A stretch of DNA of 9,130 nucleotides from Woeseiaceae bacterium (GCA_013138675.1 WTCH01000039.1:1-9130); one strand, 5' to 3'. Shown: positions 1 to 6,090, counted from the stretch's first letter. A program made the numbers and translations. The notes: a model not told the origin generated them from the letters alone.

Positions 1-78
1 CCAACACGGAAATAGCAGTGGAGTTTCGATACGCGGCCGCCGCTGCCTAAATCGGGCCGCCAGTTGTGCCTGGTATAT

Positions 79-110
79 CGAACGTCTGCTTTCACCAGAA
101 GCGGTCATTC
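79..110 (+). repeat. REP-like imperfect inverted repeat, copy 1
   Basis: The sequence starts with CGAACGTCTGCTTTCA, then returns with AAGCGGTCATTCG, so AACGTCTGCTT can pair imperfectly with AAGCGGTCATT around a short loop (two mismatches, one wobble). The first 16 bases match 15 of 16 at 668-683 and the first 14 match 13 of 14 at 618-631, all in the same orientation. It lies just beyond the stop codon of the lipoprotein gene, outside any supported gene. It resembles the dispersed GTCCGCTTT-type intergenic repeats I associate with environmental proteobacteria, but that family resemblance is from memory and unchecked. It could act as a transcript 3'-end hairpin for the lipoprotein mRNA. Confidence 0.45.
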
Positions 111-146
111 GTAGGATATGCGGAAAGCCGTGAATCCTGCTTTCTG

Positions 147-593
147 CTAACTCTGATCTTCCGCTACTCTTGGCTGGATGATCTGACCGGACAGCAATAC
201 AGGAACCCTAAAACCGACGGAATTGGGCTGGTCCTTGCTGCAAAGTGCCACCAGATAGAAGTAGCGATCTCGATGAGGATGAGGCGTAAGGTCAACGCCA
301 CAAACCACGAAATCTTCTGGGTTTTCACCGACTGCGGATAATGCGGGTTTTGCTAGATCAACCGCGTCAATTGGCGGCATAGCAGACTCGACGGTGTCTG
401 AGTCGTGAAGATCGTCCGGACCAATGGCAGCTTCGTATCGCAGATTATCGATGTAGCCATAGTGAATAACGTCAAGGCCACCGAACGCGCTCAAGAGTCT
501 CTTTGGCAATGACTGATTTGACGAAGGATCACCGCAAGAAGCGAGTAACATCGCGACAACAATGCTTGATAACGCTTTTCCTTGAAGCTTCAA
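147..593 (-). CDS. Small lipoprotein of unknown function
   Basis: I do not recognise the family. From the chosen TTG start the protein has about 148 residues and opens with MKLQGKALSSIVVAMLLASC, a good type II signal peptide: charged n-region, hydrophobic stretch, and lipobox LASC with Cys20 as the predicted lipidated residue. It is therefore expected to be anchored in the membrane facing the periplasm. The mature part is about 130 residues, with no further membrane segment and no catalytic motif I can name. The frame stays open up to a TTG at 641, but that would add 16 residues ahead of the signal peptide and would lie inside a repeat element. The 593 start has AAGGA about 10 bases upstream, so I prefer it. 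The gene is flanked on both sides by copies of the REP-like repeat. It is a plausible real gene because of the intact signal peptide; the function is unknown. Confidence 0.7.
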   Translation of the reverse strand: MKLQGKALSSIVVAMLLASCGDPSSNQSLPKRLLSAFGGLDVIHYGYIDNLRYEAAIGPDDLHDSDTVESAMPPIDAVDLAKPALSAVGENPEDFVVCGVDLTPHPHRDRYFYLVALCSKDQPNSVGFRVPVLLSGQIIQPRVAEDQS

Positions 594-602
594 TCTATGC
601 AA

Positions 603-608
603 TTCCTT
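603..608 (-). promoter_or_regulatory. Ribosome binding site that selects the 593 start
   Basis: The minus strand reads AAGGAA here, 9-11 bases before the TTG at 593-591. A TTG at 602-600 is too close to it, and the TTG at 641 has no such site. This is what decides the start of the lipoprotein gene. Confidence 0.45.
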
Positions 609-615
609 GCTTGCC

Positions 616-652
616 GACGAACGTCCGCTTTGGGCAGTCAAAAGCAGCCTCT
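616..652 (+). repeat. REP-like imperfect inverted repeat, copy 2
   Basis: It carries CGAACGTCCGCTTT (618-631), which matches copy 1 at 13 of 14 bases, followed after about 9 bases by AAAGCAG, so CTTT/GCTTT can pair with AAAGC. The 3' half is poorly conserved. It covers the longest possible upstream extension of the lipoprotein frame, which argues that the gene starts downstream of it. Confidence 0.35.
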
Positions 653-667
653 CAGTATCATATCAGC

Positions 668-702
668 CGAGCGTCTGCTTTCAGGCGCTTACCGGACGTT
701 CA
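668..702 (+). repeat. REP-like imperfect inverted repeat, copy 3
   Basis: CGAGCGTCTGCTTTCA (668-683) matches copy 1 at 15 of 16 bases. The element ends with CGGACGTTC, the exact reverse complement of GAACGTCCG in copy 2. AGCGTCTG can pair with CGGACGTT (two wobbles) around a 15-base loop. It lies in the non-coding stretch upstream of the lipoprotein gene, about 16 bases from copy 2. Confidence 0.4.
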
Positions 703-721
703 AAGACCTGTGACAACTGAA

Positions 722-738
722 GATTACATTGTGTAATC
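722..738. repeat. 17-bp perfect inverted repeat (possible operator)
   Basis: GATTACA and TGTAATC are perfect reverse complements around a central TTG. Seven-base arms with a three-base centre in AT-rich non-coding DNA, 130-145 bases upstream of the lipoprotein start, would suit a dimeric regulator's binding site. It could also be a short hairpin. No good -35/-10 pair could be placed with confidence next to it. Confidence 0.35.
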
Positions 739-856
739 CGCTCAAACCTTTGCTGCACATGGGATTTGCCGAACTACCCTACTCCTGGTTACGCAAGAAC
801 TATTGATTACTTACAACTAGTAGTGTTGCTCGAAGCAATAGAGCACTGACAACAAA

Positions 857-899
857 CTAAAAAAGGCGAATCCGAAGACTCGCCCTTGTATGCATTATA
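857..899 (-). repeat. 43-bp direct repeat, copy 1 (contains terminator)
   Basis: This stretch aligns without gaps to 1373-1415 with 34 of 43 identical bases. The two copies bracket the cupin gene, in the same orientation, 516 bases apart. On the minus strand each copy reads a TATAAT-like hexamer (TATAAT here), about nine variable bases, AAGG, a UUCG-capped hairpin, then a T-rich tail. The conservation reaches beyond the hairpin, so it is more than two independent terminators. Confidence 0.6.
859..887 (-). terminator. Rho-independent terminator of the cupin gene
   Basis: On the minus strand GGCGAGTC pairs with GATTCGCC (one G-U pair) around a TTCG tetraloop closed by C-G, followed at once by six T residues (A's at 859-864). 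Flanking AAG/TTT can extend the stem to 11 pairs. It begins about 35 bases past the cupin stop codon. It has the stem, stable loop and U-tract of a classical intrinsic terminator for leftward transcription. Confidence 0.8.
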
Positions 900-921
900 C
901 GCATCTCTTACTGCAGGTAAT

Positions 922-1335
922 TTACTGCACGGGATAACGCTCTTCCATACCGTCGACGTGTAGGCGGAACACAATTGCGTGCCCACCGTCAGGTCCGCCG
1001 TACGGTGCATGGACTGCCTCCGGCGGGATGACATATGCCTCGCCTGCCGTTAGTACACGGTCTGCTTGGCCTTCTTCTACATGCACTGCGGAACCTTGTA
1101 CTACGTACAAGAACTCCTCGCCTGGGTGGTAATGCCTGGGCACTTGGGCACCGGATGGAATGTACACGTTGGAGATGATCACTTCGAGGTTGTCGGCGAC
1201 CCGGACCTTTGTTCGAAGTACCTCATTTGAACCCGCCGGTGGCAGCGGCACGTCACAAGCCACCGAATCCGATGGCAACCGCTCACAACCGTAGACTGAA
1301 GAAATCAAGACAATGGAAAGCAGGATTCTGTGCAT
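922..1335 (-). CDS. Cupin-domain lipoprotein
   Basis: This is a 137-residue single-domain cupin with an export signal. The N-terminus (MHRILLSIVLISSVYGC) is a short hydrophobic signal ending in a slightly atypical lipobox VYGC, with Cys17 as the likely lipidated residue, so the cupin is expected outside the cytoplasm. Cupin motif 1 is textbook: HxH-x3-E-x6-G, with His68, His70 and Glu74. Motif 2 begins GEAYVIPPEAVH and gives His109, the fourth metal ligand, although its usual Gly and Asn are replaced. A metal-binding beta-barrel is therefore well supported; the reaction or ligand is not. Small cupins of this form include dioxygenases, isomerases and plain binding proteins. Two adjacent ATGs exist (1338 and 1335); AGGAG lies 5 bases before the second, which I chose. 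The gene is divergent from the NSS transporter and ends at a strong terminator. Confidence 0.88.
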   Translation of the reverse strand: MHRILLSIVLISSVYGCERLPSDSVACDVPLPPAGSNEVLRTKVRVADNLEVIISNVYIPSGAQVPRHYHPGEEFLYVVQGSAVHVEEGQADRVLTAGEAYVIPPEAVHAPYGGPDGGHAIVFRLHVDGMEERYPVQ

Positions 1336-1340
1336 CATAG

Positions 1341-1345
1341 CTCCT
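1341..1345 (-). promoter_or_regulatory. Ribosome binding site of the cupin gene
   Basis: AGGAG on the minus strand lies 5 bases before the ATG at 1335 and only 2 bases before the ATG at 1338, which favours the second ATG as the start. Confidence 0.6.
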
Positions 1346-1372
1346 CGGAGGAATTCACACGCTTACAATAGG

Positions 1373-1415
1373 CTAAAGACGACGAATCCGAAGATTCACC
1401 CTTATCTACACTATA
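1373..1415 (-). repeat. 43-bp direct repeat, copy 2 (hairpin upstream of cupin gene)
   Basis: It matches 857-899 at 34 of 43 positions. On the minus strand GGTGAATC pairs with GATTCGTC around TTCG, using two G-U pairs. The three stem substitutions relative to copy 1 all keep pairing in minus-strand RNA, whereas two of them would break it in plus-strand RNA. The tail is GTCTTTAG, a poor T-tract, so it is a weaker terminator than copy 1. It would sit in the leader of the cupin mRNA if transcription starts near 1403. Confidence 0.55.
1410..1415 (-). promoter_or_regulatory. Possible -10 box for the cupin gene
   Basis: The minus strand reads TATAGT (five of six bases of TATAAT), about 75 bases before the cupin start. 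The matching -35 position, 16-18 bases upstream, has no TTGACA-like hexamer and is instead covered by the 16-bp palindrome. That could mean an activator-dependent promoter, or that this is not a promoter. Confidence 0.25.
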
Positions 1416-1425
1416 AGTTCGGAGC

Positions 1426-1441
1426 GTTCCGTGCACGGAAC
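1426..1441. promoter_or_regulatory. Perfect 16-bp palindrome, candidate operator
   Basis: GTTCCGTGCACGGAAC is its own reverse complement. Directly to its left is a third related half-site, GTTCGGAGC (1417-1425), which matches GTTCCGTGC at 7 of 9 bases in direct orientation. The site lies between the divergent cupin and transporter genes, 69 bases before the transporter start and 90 bases from the cupin start. This is the usual place for a dimeric repressor or activator site controlling one or both genes. No regulator gene is in the window. Confidence 0.45.
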
Positions 1442-1497
1442 ACCGACCTCCAAGACCCTGGTCAACCTGTGCTAGTCTCGCTTCGGCTAATAATAAT

Positions 1498-1502
1498 AAG
1501 GA
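1498..1502 (+). promoter_or_regulatory. Ribosome binding site for the TTG-started transporter
   Basis: AAGGA stands 7 bases before the TTG at 1510, within the A/T-rich run following TAATAATAAT. It supports this non-ATG start, which also gives the normal short N-terminus before helix 1 of the NSS fold. Confidence 0.55.
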
Positions 1503-1509
1503 AAGTCTG

Positions 1510-3018
1510 TTGACGAACCCTACCGATCAACGGTTTTCATCCCGCATAGGATTGCTCCTGTGTGTACTCGGCATTGCGGTTGGCACAGGCAATATCTGGC
1601 GCTTCCCCCGCATCGCCGCGCAGAACGCCGGTGACGAGGGTGCCGGTGCGTTTCTCGTTGCATGGCTCGTGTTTCTGTTCGTCTGGAGCGTGCCGTTGAT
1701 CATTGCGGAGTACGCTCTCGGGCGCAAAGGACGTATGGGCGTCATCGGCACGTTTGCAAAAATCGCCGGAGAAAGATACGCCTGGATGGGTGCATTCGTC
1801 GGTTTTGTGGCAACTGCCATCATGTTTTACTACTCCGTCATAGCGGGTTGGTGCGTCTACTACCTGATCAAAATGACAATCGAGCCCCTGCCCCTCAGCG
1901 CCGAGGCGGCACAAGGCATCTGGGACGGGTTCCAGGGCGGTAGTTTCCCGGTCGCATTTCATGCACTTGCCATGGGGCTCGGTGCCGTTGTCGTCTGGAA
2001 TGGCATTCGATCGATCGAGCGCGCGAATCGCGTGCTCATACCTGCCCTGCTACTGATCGTCGTCATTTCGCTCGTACGCACGTTGACTCTCGACGGGGCG
2101 TCAGAGGGCATCAAGTTCTTGTTCACGCCCGATTGGTCCACACTCTTGAAACCGAAGATCTGGCTCGAGGCGCTGACACAGAACGCCTGGGACACGGGCG
2201 CTGGCTGGGGTCTGATTCTGACCTACGGCGCCTACATGCGGAGCAGCCATGGGGTCGTGAAAAATGCGGTCATCACAGGTGTCGGAAACAACACGGTGTC
2301 ACTGCTGGCCGCGGTCGTCATTTTTGGCACGGTATTCGCAGTTCTCGGCGCCGAAATGAGCAAGGCCGAGGTGCTCGACGTTATGAAAACGAGCGGACCG
2401 GCTGCCACCGGGCTGACGTTTATCTGGATGCCGCAACTATTTGCGAAGATGCCAGCCGGCAATGTATTCGCCATACTGTTTTTCCTCGGCCTGGCGTTCG
2501 CTGCCTTTAGTTCTCTCATTGCAATGATCGAACTGAGCACCCGAATACTCGTCGATTTCGGCATCGACCGGCGCCAGGCACTGCTTGGCGTTTGCATCAT
2601 CGGCTTCACGCTGGGCATACCGTCGGCAATCAATCTCGAGTTCTTTGCGAACCAGGACTTCGTCTGGGGCGTCGCATTAATGATATCCGGCGCATTTATC
2701 GCGTTCGCCGTCATACGCCACGGTACGTCGCGCTTTCGTTCGGAGAATATCGACAACCGGGACCACGACTGGAACGCAGGACGTCTGTGGGATTCGGCCA
2801 TTCGCTTTGTGATTCCGTCACTTGCGGTTGTGCTTCTTGGCTGGTGGCTCTACCAGGCAGCCAGCGTCTACTCTCCGGATCGCTGGTTCGACCCGTTTGA
2901 ACCCTTCAGTGTCATGACGTGCCTGGCGCAATGGGGCATCGTTCTCGTCGTGTTCATCCTGCTCAATCGGTGGATGGCTCGGCGCACTCTTTCTCGATCG
3001 CTTAACGAAGCCGAATAA
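1510..3018 (+). CDS. Sodium-dependent transporter, NSS/SNF family
   Basis: A 502-residue inner-membrane protein of the neurotransmitter:sodium symporter family (LeuT fold), expected to import an amino acid or related small amine with Na+. Transmembrane helix 1 reads GIAVGTGNIWRFP (about residues 21-33), matching the unwound LeuT segment; Asn28 fits the Na1-ligand Asn. The helix 6 signature ALTQNAWDTGAGWGLILTYG is at 221-240, and the helix 8 Na2 region AAFSSLIA is at 331-338. After helix 1 the usual NGGGAF is NAGDEGAGAF, an extra acidic stretch. Hydrophobic segments are consistent with 11-12 helices and a basic C-terminal tail. The start is TTG with AAGGA 7 bases upstream; no better start is near. 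The substrate cannot be read from the sequence. The end overlaps the convergent EamA gene by 17 bases. Confidence 0.95.
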   Translation: MTNPTDQRFSSRIGLLLCVLGIAVGTGNIWRFPRIAAQNAGDEGAGAFLVAWLVFLFVWSVPLIIAEYALGRKGRMGVIGTFAKIAGERYAWMGAFVGFVATAIMFYYSVIAGWCVYYLIKMTIEPLPLSAEAAQGIWDGFQGGSFPVAFHALAMGLGAVVVWNGIRSIERANRVLIPALLLIVVISLVRTLTLDGASEGIKFLFTPDWSTLLKPKIWLEALTQNAWDTGAGWGLILTYGAYMRSSHGVVKNAVITGVGNNTVSLLAAVVIFGTVFAVLGAEMSKAEVLDVMKTSGPAATGLTFIWMPQLFAKMPAGNVFAILFFLGLAFAAFSSLIAMIELSTRILVDFGIDRRQALLGVCIIGFTLGIPSAINLEFFANQDFVWGVALMISGAFIAFAVIRHGTSRFRSENIDNRDHDWNAGRLWDSAIRFVIPSLAVVLLGWWLYQAASVYSPDRWFDPFEPFSVMTCLAQWGIVLVVFILLNRWMARRTLSRSLNEAE

Positions 3019-3928
3019 ACCGACTCCAGAGTCTGCCGTCGATCACCGAAAGTCCGAGGGCAATCACTGCCATTCCCAGGAAGTGCAGCCACTGGAGTCG
3101 TTCATCGAGAAAAACAGCGCCAAGCAGGATCGCGGTAACAGGAATCAACAGGGTGACCAGAATCGCATTGGTAGCGCCAGCCGTCGCTAGAAGACGAAAG
3201 TACAAAATGTACGCCAATGCGGTCGAAAAAATCGCCATTACGATAACTGCAGTCCATACCTTTGCGCTTGATTCGATCAGTTCGGCTGGTGAGTCAAATG
3301 TGAAAACCAATATAATCATGATGAACGATGACATCAGAAGCTGGCCTGCCGCCGCGACTATTGGATCGACGTTCATTCGGGTAAACCGTCGCGCGTAGAC
3401 CCCGGCGAACGCGTACGACAACGCCGCACCCAGCACCGCGACCTGAGCGAGCAGATTGACGTCGAGTCCCGCCAGTGCATTTGGCCCGATGAGAACAGCA
3501 ACCCCAATGAGACCCAATACGGCGCCGAGCAGCTTGGGGCGGGTTACAGGCTCATCCTTTAACCACACACCAGCGACGATCACCGAAAAAATTGGAGCGG
3601 CTGCGGTAAGAATGCCAGCAAGACCAGATTCGATTTCCTTCTGCCCCCAGACGATGAGAAGAAACGGGAAAACATTGTTGAGCAGCCCCATCCAGAAGAA
3701 CGCCATCCAGGCCGACAGCGATCGCGGTATCGGCAGCCCTGCTGCCAACACAATCCCCCAGATCACAATGGACGCGACAAAGACGCGTACACCAACGATC
3801 AGTATTGGTGACCACTCCAACAGGGCGATTTCGACAAAGTAGTAGGAGCCGCCCCAAAGCATCGACAACAGCACCAGCATGGTCCATTCCACGAGCCCCA
3901 TGCGCGAATTGATGATGGCTGAATTCAT
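3002..3928 (-). CDS. DMT-superfamily transporter, EamA type
   Basis: A 308-residue hydrophobic protein with two homologous EamA halves, about residues 14-147 and 160-295, together giving about ten transmembrane helices, the normal size and layout for this family. The first half opens with LLSMLWGGSYYFVEIALL, a typical helix-1 segment. Each half ends with a short charged turn before its last helices (LKDEPVTRPK at 123-132 and LDERLQW at 274-280), a recurring EamA feature. Members usually export amino acids, nucleotides or other metabolites; the substrate here is unknown. The ATG at 3928 has no clear Shine-Dalgarno site, and an ATG at 3901 (Met10) is an alternative. The gene follows the PH/zinc-ribbon gene on the same strand after 56 bases, so co-transcription is possible. 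Its last 17 bases overlap the end of the NSS gene on the other strand. Confidence 0.93.
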   Translation of the reverse strand: MNSAIINSRMGLVEWTMLVLLSMLWGGSYYFVEIALLEWSPILIVGVRVFVASIVIWGIVLAAGLPIPRSLSAWMAFFWMGLLNNVFPFLLIVWGQKEIESGLAGILTAAAPIFSVIVAGVWLKDEPVTRPKLLGAVLGLIGVAVLIGPNALAGLDVNLLAQVAVLGAALSYAFAGVYARRFTRMNVDPIVAAAGQLLMSSFIMIILVFTFDSPAELIESSAKVWTAVIVMAIFSTALAYILYFRLLATAGATNAILVTLLIPVTAILLGAVFLDERLQWLHFLGMAVIALGLSVIDGRLWSRFIRLR

Positions 3929-3984
3929 GGCCGCAAGGATAACGGATTACGGTCCGGAGATTAGCCGGAATCGGACGTTAGTCT

Positions 3985-5331
3985 CTATTGCCTGATTTTC
4001 GCCCTCACAGCATTCGCGAATCGTTCTCCGTCTCCATATTCGTGTGGCAATAGCAGATAGATCCAGTTTTCCTCACCGACCCCGGTAACCTGGTAAACGC
4101 TATAACTTGTCGCGGTGCCTTGTTCGACCAACGCCACTGAAAGAATCTCTTCGTTAAGAATGGAGTAATAAGTGATCGTTTCGTCTTCATTTTGTTCATA
4201 GGCGATCACGCGATAATTCGTCAGTATGCTGCCGCCCTCTTTTATCGAAAGAATTCCTTCAGAGTAGAAATACTCAACCATCTCGCCTTGTTCGAGAAGG
4301 CCTTCGTCGCGAAGTGTCTGGTAATCGCCGTCTTGCATTTCCTCCGCGCTTAGAACTCGCTCGGATGGCAAGACGCCCGTATCTGACAGGACACCGAGAA
4401 CGCCGAGGGCGATAAAACCCAGCACGAACATCATTCCGAGTACACCGAGTATCCTACGCATCGGGCTCTTTTGAATCGTCACACCCTCAACGGGCAAGTA
4501 CTCCTTCACAAAATGATTCGCGTGATAGACGGTGAGCGCCTTCTCGAGGGCGAGCAGCACCCCGAATATGCCGGCAACGGACCATTCGCCATTGATAAGA
4601 CTCGTGGCGACAATAACCAGGAATAAGAGCTCGATCATGGCGTCCATAACGCCGAGAAACGGGTGGCCAGTGTAAAAATAGCCACCACCGGGAAGCCACA
4701 ACGACAAATTCCGTGCCTTGGTTCGGTTCTTGAACTCCTTGCCACAGCCCGGGCAATCGAATCGATCAACTTCGAGTACGTGCGTGCACTTCGGGCAAAG
4801 GTGCGTCCGGTTGCCGGTTGCCGCTGGCGAGGCCAGTCGATTGCCGGCTTGTAGCAAGGCACGGATCTTCTTCCGCTCGGATCCGCGAACGTACAAGAAC
4901 AGATCCTTGACGCCGTTCTTGTACGCAACTTTTAGCCGACTGCCCTTTTGCTCGATGGACTCCAGGTCACCATACCGAATCTCGGCCACAGACTCGCGAT
5001 AGTCAAAGCCCGTCGTTGTGGGTATGTGAAAGACACGCCGGTCAGTAAAGACGAGCATGCACCGCTTGATGTAAACAAAGACGAAACCTGTCGTCATTTG
5101 CTCGATAAATGACGTTGGTGATACGGCCGTCGTGATCGCAAGTAACTGCTCACCATCTTCGAGAAAGTCTTTCAAGAACGTGACTTTCTCGGCAAGCTTG
5201 CGTTGCTTCTTCTCGATGCGAGGTTTGTGTACGCCCTTGTGATCAGCGAACATCGTTGCCGAATCGATGTTCAGTCCACCAAGGCTGTCAGTGCCCTGAA
5301 TGTAGGAGTCCGGCGAGAGTACATCGACCAT
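3985..5331 (-). CDS. Membrane protein with two PH-like domains and a zinc ribbon
   Basis: A 448-residue protein I do not recognise as a named family. In order: a short polar N-terminus; a bacterial PH-like domain at about 58-160, with the typical strand-turn LVFTDRRVFHI (93-103); a zinc ribbon with CPKC (179-182) and CPGC (193-196), ten residues between the pairs; then LPGGGYFYTGHPFLG (213-227), resembling the Gly/Tyr-rich entry of small TM2-like membrane modules. Hydrophobic segments follow at about 229-247, 252-265 and 294-316. After an acidic linker, a second PH-like region at about 349-447 repeats the pattern (ILTNYRVIAYEQ at 369-380). The PH domains are predicted to be cytoplasmic or membrane-apposed. 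Role unknown; scaffold or membrane-stress sensing is only a guess. The ATG at 5331 has AAGGA 6 bases upstream. It is divergent from the gene at 5407, with 75 bases between them. Confidence 0.88.
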   Translation of the reverse strand: MVDVLSPDSYIQGTDSLGGLNIDSATMFADHKGVHKPRIEKKQRKLAEKVTFLKDFLEDGEQLLAITTAVSPTSFIEQMTTGFVFVYIKRCMLVFTDRRVFHIPTTTGFDYRESVAEIRYGDLESIEQKGSRLKVAYKNGVKDLFLYVRGSERKKIRALLQAGNRLASPAATGNRTHLCPKCTHVLEVDRFDCPGCGKEFKNRTKARNLSLWLPGGGYFYTGHPFLGVMDAMIELLFLVIVATSLINGEWSVAGIFGVLLALEKALTVYHANHFVKEYLPVEGVTIQKSPMRRILGVLGMMFVLGFIALGVLGVLSDTGVLPSERVLSAEEMQDGDYQTLRDEGLLEQGEMVEYFYSEGILSIKEGGSILTNYRVIAYEQNEDETITYYSILNEEILSVALVEQGTATSYSVYQVTGVGEENWIYLLLPHEYGDGERFANAVRAKIRQ

Positions 5332-5393
5332 GGTCAGTCCTTGTTGTTGCCCTGAAGTGAGAATAGCATCGTGCTGATCTGCATCACCGCGAC

Positions 5394-5397
5394 AGGA
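5394..5397 (+). promoter_or_regulatory. Ribosome binding site selecting the 5407 start
   Basis: AGGA lies 9 bases before the ATG at 5407. A GTG at 5371 in the same frame has only a weak site and would put 12 extra residues ahead of the signal peptide. Confidence 0.45.
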
Positions 5398-5406
5398 CTC
5401 ACACGT

Positions 5407-6090
5407 ATGCCTTCACAAACTGCCCTGATCTTCATCCTTGCGGTCGCCTTTTTTGCGCCTGCCCACGCTGGCGAACTAGAGGGCGACCAACTGTATCGAG
5501 TGACGACTGTTCGAGCTGCTGCCGGCTCGCTTCCGGACTTGCTGGACTCCATTGCGTTGAGGAGACCCGGTGAGCGCCCTCCTCTCGTCATGCGGCATTC
5601 GCAAGGCGATCACTGGGACCTGATGCTCATTTCAGCCATTGACAGTGAGTCAGCGATGGACCCTGCGTTTCTTGCGCCGAGATCAGATTTAGTTGCATTC
5701 GAGGAAGATCACTTCGCCTACGGCCCGCCATGGGCGGACGTTAGTTCTGCCTACGAGGAAAACAGCTTCTACCACATTGAGATGTTCGAAGCGGTCGCCG
5801 GCAAAGCTGAGCAGTTACTCGAGCAGCGTCGCATGGAAAACAATTACCTCGGCGCGACCGGCCTGAAGCCGAACATGATCTTCCGTCGCGCAGCGGGATC
5901 AGACGTAGATTCGTTTACGATCGGCTTCCACGAAGACATGGAAGCGTTCGCAGCACCATCGGACGTCAGCGATGAGGACAAAGAAGCGGCTGCGGTTGAC
6001 GCAGGTTTCAAGGCACGCTCTGATATCTCGTTCTATTTGCGCACACTGATTTCCGGCCATCACGACACGCTGGCCGTTCGCGTCGATTAA
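5407..6090 (+). CDS. Exported protein, probable tandem ferredoxin-like (dimeric alpha/beta-barrel) fold
   Basis: A 227-residue protein starting with a Sec-type signal peptide (ALIFILAVAFFAPAHA), cleavage predicted after Ala21, so the mature protein should be periplasmic or secreted. The signal has no Lys/Arg before the hydrophobic core from this start; the GTG at 5371 would supply an Arg but has a poorer ribosome site. The mature part seems to hold two similar halves. The first begins QLYRVTTVRAAAGSLPDLLDSI (about 28-49) and the second begins FYHIEMFEAVAGKAEQLLEQ (about 121-140). Each shows strand, 'A-x-AG(K/S)' turn, and helix, as in NIPSNAP/ABM-like dimeric alpha/beta-barrel proteins. No catalytic residues are evident. 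The fold is my inference from pattern. It is followed after 72 bases by the aminotransferase on the same strand and could share its transcript. Confidence 0.78.
   Translation: MPSQTALIFILAVAFFAPAHAGELEGDQLYRVTTVRAAAGSLPDLLDSIALRRPGERPPLVMRHSQGDHWDLMLISAIDSESAMDPAFLAPRSDLVAFEEDHFAYGPPWADVSSAYEENSFYHIEMFEAVAGKAEQLLEQRRMENNYLGATGLKPNMIFRRAAGSDVDSFTIGFHEDMEAFAAPSDVSDEDKEAAAVDAGFKARSDISFYLRTLISGHHDTLAVRVD

Noticed and set aside
3..50. Possible C-terminal end of a plus-strand gene entering from the left (ends VEFRYAAAAA then TAA)
   Set aside because: Only 15 codons are visible, with no domain and no independent support; any frame has a fair chance of being open over this length.
66..341. Plus-strand open frame of 91 codons
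   Set aside because: It crosses a REP-like repeat and lies antisense to the lipoprotein gene, which has a much better signal peptide and ribosome site.
807..1034. Minus-strand open frame of 75 codons overlapping the cupin gene's end
   Set aside because: It runs through the terminator hairpin and the end of the cupin gene in another frame, and its composition is not protein-like.
1488..1494. TAATAAT as a -10 box for the NSS transporter
   Set aside because: It would put the transcript start at the ribosome site itself, and no -35 hexamer is present at 16-19 bases.
1537..1962. Long antisense frames within the NSS transporter gene (also 2232-2801)
   Set aside because: Typical shadows of a GC-rich coding gene; the plus-strand frame has clear family motifs throughout.
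3938..3980. Hairpin TCCGG-AGATTAG-CCGGA between the PH-domain gene and the EamA gene, as a terminator
   Set aside because: Only five pairs and no T-tract in either direction; not enough to call termination or to separate the two genes into different transcripts.
5341..5369. TTGTTG with TAGCAT 17 bases later as a promoter for the exported-protein gene
   Set aside because: The spacing is right but the hexamers match consensus poorly; a promoter must exist in this 75-base divergent gap, but this one cannot be supported.
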